Assembly: GCA_934589065.1 (NCBI GenBank)
Contig: CAKTNN010000012.1
Coordinates: 1-63,114, forward strand
Direction of reading: 5' to 3'
Source of the DNA: an uncultured Oscillospiraceae bacterium
Lineage (GTDB): Bacteria; Bacillota; Clostridia; Oscillospirales; Oscillospiraceae
DNA: 63,114 bases
The position numbers and the translations under genes are program-made. Below the pieces are notes generated by a model, which was given only the letters and a program-made list of their open reading frames with translations, was not told the DNA's origin and made no database searches. Below are positions 61,252-63,114 of this stretch, piece by piece (the stretch's first letter is position 1; each line of letters starts with the position of its first letter).

Positions 61252-62178
61252 ATGGAAAAACCCGTTCTTGTGGTGATGGCTGCCGGTATGGGCAGCCGCT
61301 ATGGCGGACTAAAGCAAATTGACCCGGTGGGGGCTCACGGGGAGGCAATCCTGGACTATTCCCTCTTTGATGCCCACGAGGCCGGTTTTGAAACGGCGGT
61401 GCTGATTATCAAGGAGGCCATCCGGAAGGACTTTATGGAAACCGTCGGTGCACGGCTGAAAAATGCGCCCATGGAAATCCGCTATGCCTTCCAGGAGGTG
61501 GAGAAGCTGCCCCAGGGTTACACCGTTCCGGAGGGCCGCACCAAGCCCTGGGGAACCTGCCATGCCGTAGCCTGTGCGGCAGAAACCATCGGCAATGCTC
61601 CCTTTGCCGTGATCAATGCAGACGATTACTACGGCAAGGCCGCCTTCCGGGAAATCTATAACTACCTGAGCACCCATACCGACGACGAAAAGTACCGCTA
61701 CTGCATGGTGGGGTATGAGCTGGGAAAGACCGTTACGGACAATGGCTCCGTGGCCCGGGGCGTGTGCCAGGTGAACGACCAGGGGTATCTGAATGCGGTT
61801 ATTGAGCGCACCCGGATCGAAAAGTATCCCGGCGGCATTCACTACACGGAAAACGGCGGCGAAACCTGGGTGGATGTGGACGAGAAAACCACGGTATCCA
61901 TGAATATGTGGGGCTTTACCCCCAGCTTTGCCGCAGAGAGCAAGGCCCGCTTCCCGGCATTTCTGGATAAGGCCCTGAAAGAGAATCCTCTGAAGGGGGA
62001 GTATTTTCTCCCCTCCACCGTCACCGCCCTGCTGACGGAGGGCAAGGCCACGGTGCAGATGCTCTACTCCCCGGATAAGTGGCACGGGGTCACCTACGCG
62101 GCGGACAAGCCCGTGGTGGTAAAGGCGCTGGCGGATATGACCCAGGCAGGCCTCTACCCGGACGGATTGTGGAAATAA
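61252..62178 (+). CDS. Sugar-1-phosphate nucleotidyltransferase
   Basis: 308 aa. N-terminal nucleotide-binding motif VVMAAGMGSRYGGLKQIDPVG, then GTCHAVACAAETIG and FAVINADDYYG (metal-binding Asp pair), typical of the NTP_transferase fold. The family differs from GlmU and GalU in having no left-handed helix domain. Coupled to the NahK-like kinase, it probably makes UDP-GlcNAc/GalNAc from the 1-phosphate. The nucleotide and sugar are not certain. Confidence 0.87.
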   Translation: MEKPVLVVMAAGMGSRYGGLKQIDPVGAHGEAILDYSLFDAHEAGFETAVLIIKEAIRKDFMETVGARLKNAPMEIRYAFQEVEKLPQGYTVPEGRTKPWGTCHAVACAAETIGNAPFAVINADDYYGKAAFREIYNYLSTHTDDEKYRYCMVGYELGKTVTDNGSVARGVCQVNDQGYLNAVIERTRIEKYPGGIHYTENGGETWVDVDEKTTVSMNMWGFTPSFAAESKARFPAFLDKALKENPLKGEYFLPSTVTALLTEGKATVQMLYSPDKWHGVTYAADKPVVVKALADMTQAGLYPDGLWK

Positions 62179-62186
62179 GACAATAG

Positions 62187-62217
62187 CAAAAGGCTCCCTT
62201 CCAGAGGGAGCCTTTTG
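62187..62217 (+). terminator. Terminator of the nahK operon
   Basis: CAAAAGGCTCCCT and AGGGAGCCTTTTG flank TCCAG. Confidence 0.85.
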
Positions 62218-62236
62218 TGCGCTGCGAGTCAAAAAT

Positions 62237-62261
62237 ATCCCCCGCCAAAGTGGCGGGGGAT
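62237..62261 (-). terminator. Terminator of acsB
   Basis: ATCCCCCGCCA and TGGCGGGGGAT flank a 3-base loop; ATATTTTTG follows on the minus strand. Confidence 0.88.
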
Positions 62262-62268
62262 GGGGAAA

Positions 62269-63114
62269 TTACATATCGAAGGGCTCCATGCTGAGAACGG
62301 GATGGCCCTTTTCAGCCAGGAAGTTCATCAGCTCTTCCGGATCCTCGGTGCAGACGGTTTCGTCGGCAATCATGTCGGTGAAGTTGTCTACGCCGTACAT
62401 TTCCTTTGCAGTGGCATCCAGACGCTCACGAACCTGATCCTTCAGCTCCTTGGGCATCCAGACGATACGACCGGGGCCGCCTTCGGCTGCAATGAACTTC
62501 TTGGAGGAGATGAACTGCTTGCCGTGGCCCATGAAGCCGGGGGTCTGAACGCCGCCGCCGGTCATGGAGGCCATCTCGGAGAAGGTCATGCCCAGGGGGG
62601 TCATACCGGCGTGCTCACGGCAGGTGATGACAACGCCCATGGAAACGGGCTCAACACCGCAGATACACTCGAAGCAGCCGCAGGAGGTCATGGGATCCTG
62701 GAACAGGGAGTACAGGGTAACGTGCTCCAGAGCGCCATGAGAATACTTGGCAACGGCCTCGTCAACGTCTACATAGCGGCCCAGGTGCTCATCCAGGCAG
62801 TGCTCCTTGGGAACAATCTGGCAGGGACCGGTGGGATCCAGCTCGTTGGTAGCCTTGGCATCCAGCCAGGACACGGCGCCGCACAGACCCAGACGCTCGG
62901 GGGTAACGATACATACGTGGCTGGGGGAGAAGGCCTGGCACATGATGCAGGTGTAGTAAACGGGAACGGACTCATCGGTCATGGACTTCAGACGATCGTC
63001 ACGCTTGTTAAACACGGCGTTGGCGGCAGCCCGCAGTTCCTTGTTCTTCTCGGCATCCACCACGATGGTGACCTGGCACTTGTCCACAACGGCCTCGAAC
63101 TCGCTCTTGACCTT
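62269..63114 (-). CDS. acsB: Acetyl-CoA synthase (CODH/ACS beta subunit), 3' part
   Basis: The frame stays open to the right window edge, so the N-terminal part is missing; the GTG at 63087 is internal. ACS joins a methyl group from the corrinoid protein, CO and CoA in the Wood-Ljungdahl pathway. The A-cluster ligands are complete: CIMC, a Cys 9 residues on in SPSHVC and one more in LGLCG (spacing C-x2-C-x8-C-x9-C, as in the Moorella enzyme), plus SCGCFECICG, whose Cys-Gly-Cys binds the distal nickel. SKKFIAAEGGPGRIVWMPKEL is also typical. Archaeal CdhC is the alternative name, less likely in this context. Confidence 0.96.
   Translation of the reverse strand, partial: KVKSEFEAVVDKCQVTIVVDAEKNKELRAAANAVFNKRDDRLKSMTDESVPVYYTCIMCQAFSPSHVCIVTPERLGLCGAVSWLDAKATNELDPTGPCQIVPKEHCLDEHLGRYVDVDEAVAKYSHGALEHVTLYSLFQDPMTSCGCFECICGVEPVSMGVVITCREHAGMTPLGMTFSEMASMTGGGVQTPGFMGHGKQFISSKKFIAAEGGPGRIVWMPKELKDQVRERLDATAKEMYGVDNFTDMIADETVCTEDPEELMNFLAEKGHPVLSMEPFDM

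Overview
The window looks like chromosome of an anaerobic, probably gut-associated, Gram-positive Clostridia member (an Oscillospirales-like butyrate/acetate producer is my best guess, by inference only). Reasons: ATP-type PEP carboxykinase, a Na+-pumping oxaloacetate decarboxylase, butyrate kinase, phosphate acetyltransferase and an acetyl-CoA synthase (AcsB) with complete A-cluster cysteines; lipoprotein binding proteins with Ala/Pro/Glu/Thr linkers; sigma-A promoters (TTGACA-17-TATAAT type); strong AGGAGG ribosome binding sites; and dispersed repeats containing TCATTGCGA and GTGGCAATCC. I recognised no tRNA, rRNA, CRISPR array, phage gene or transposase.

Layout. 1-4491: the end of pckA, a MITE-like repeat, then an oadA-oadG-biotin carrier-oadB operon. 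4553-8270 (minus): an Uup-like ABC-F protein, butyrate kinase and a PrsW-type membrane protease. 8453-10122: two tandemly duplicated SAM methyltransferases. 10390-17932: a tetrapyrrole/cobalamin precursor operon with three consecutive fusions (CbiK-CbiL, HemA-precorrin-2 dehydrogenase, CobA-HemD) plus hemC, hemB and hemL. 17963-26116: a cobalamin riboswitch with its own promoter and terminator, controlling a nickel/peptide-type ABC importer, an orphan type-1 binding lipoprotein and a MATE exporter; this is the most interesting unit here. 26295-31422: a PfkB sugar kinase and a ferric/phosphonate-type ABC importer (minus). 31761-35317: ogt, a patatin-like lipase and a split transketolase.

35516-52626 is a beta-glucoside/cello-oligosaccharide locus: two family 3 glycosidases (one circularly permuted), a YesL-like protein, two paralogous sugar importers without ATPases, a family 94 cellobiose phosphorylase and a LacI-type regulator, with candidate shared operators. 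mgtC lies between the two glycosidases. 52826-54654 is an autoregulated GntR/YtrA-ABC exporter operon. 54733-57334 (minus) is minD, an MGS-family gene with altered active-site residues, and hisS. 57544-58542 is pta. 58593-62178 is a divergent sugar-kinase region: a ROK-like protein (minus) against a NahK-like N-acetylhexosamine 1-kinase and a sugar-1-phosphate nucleotidyltransferase (plus). The window ends in a 5'-truncated acsB (minus).

How it fits together: beta-glucosides enter through the two importers and are split by phosphorolysis (GH94) or hydrolysis (GH3). Glycolytic PEP and oxaloacetate pass through PckA and the decarboxylase, which couples decarboxylation to a Na+ gradient. Acetyl and butyryl phosphates are handled by Pta and Buk. 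AcsB needs a methyl-corrinoid protein, which gives a reason for the tetrapyrrole/cobalt operon and the B12-controlled transporter beside it.
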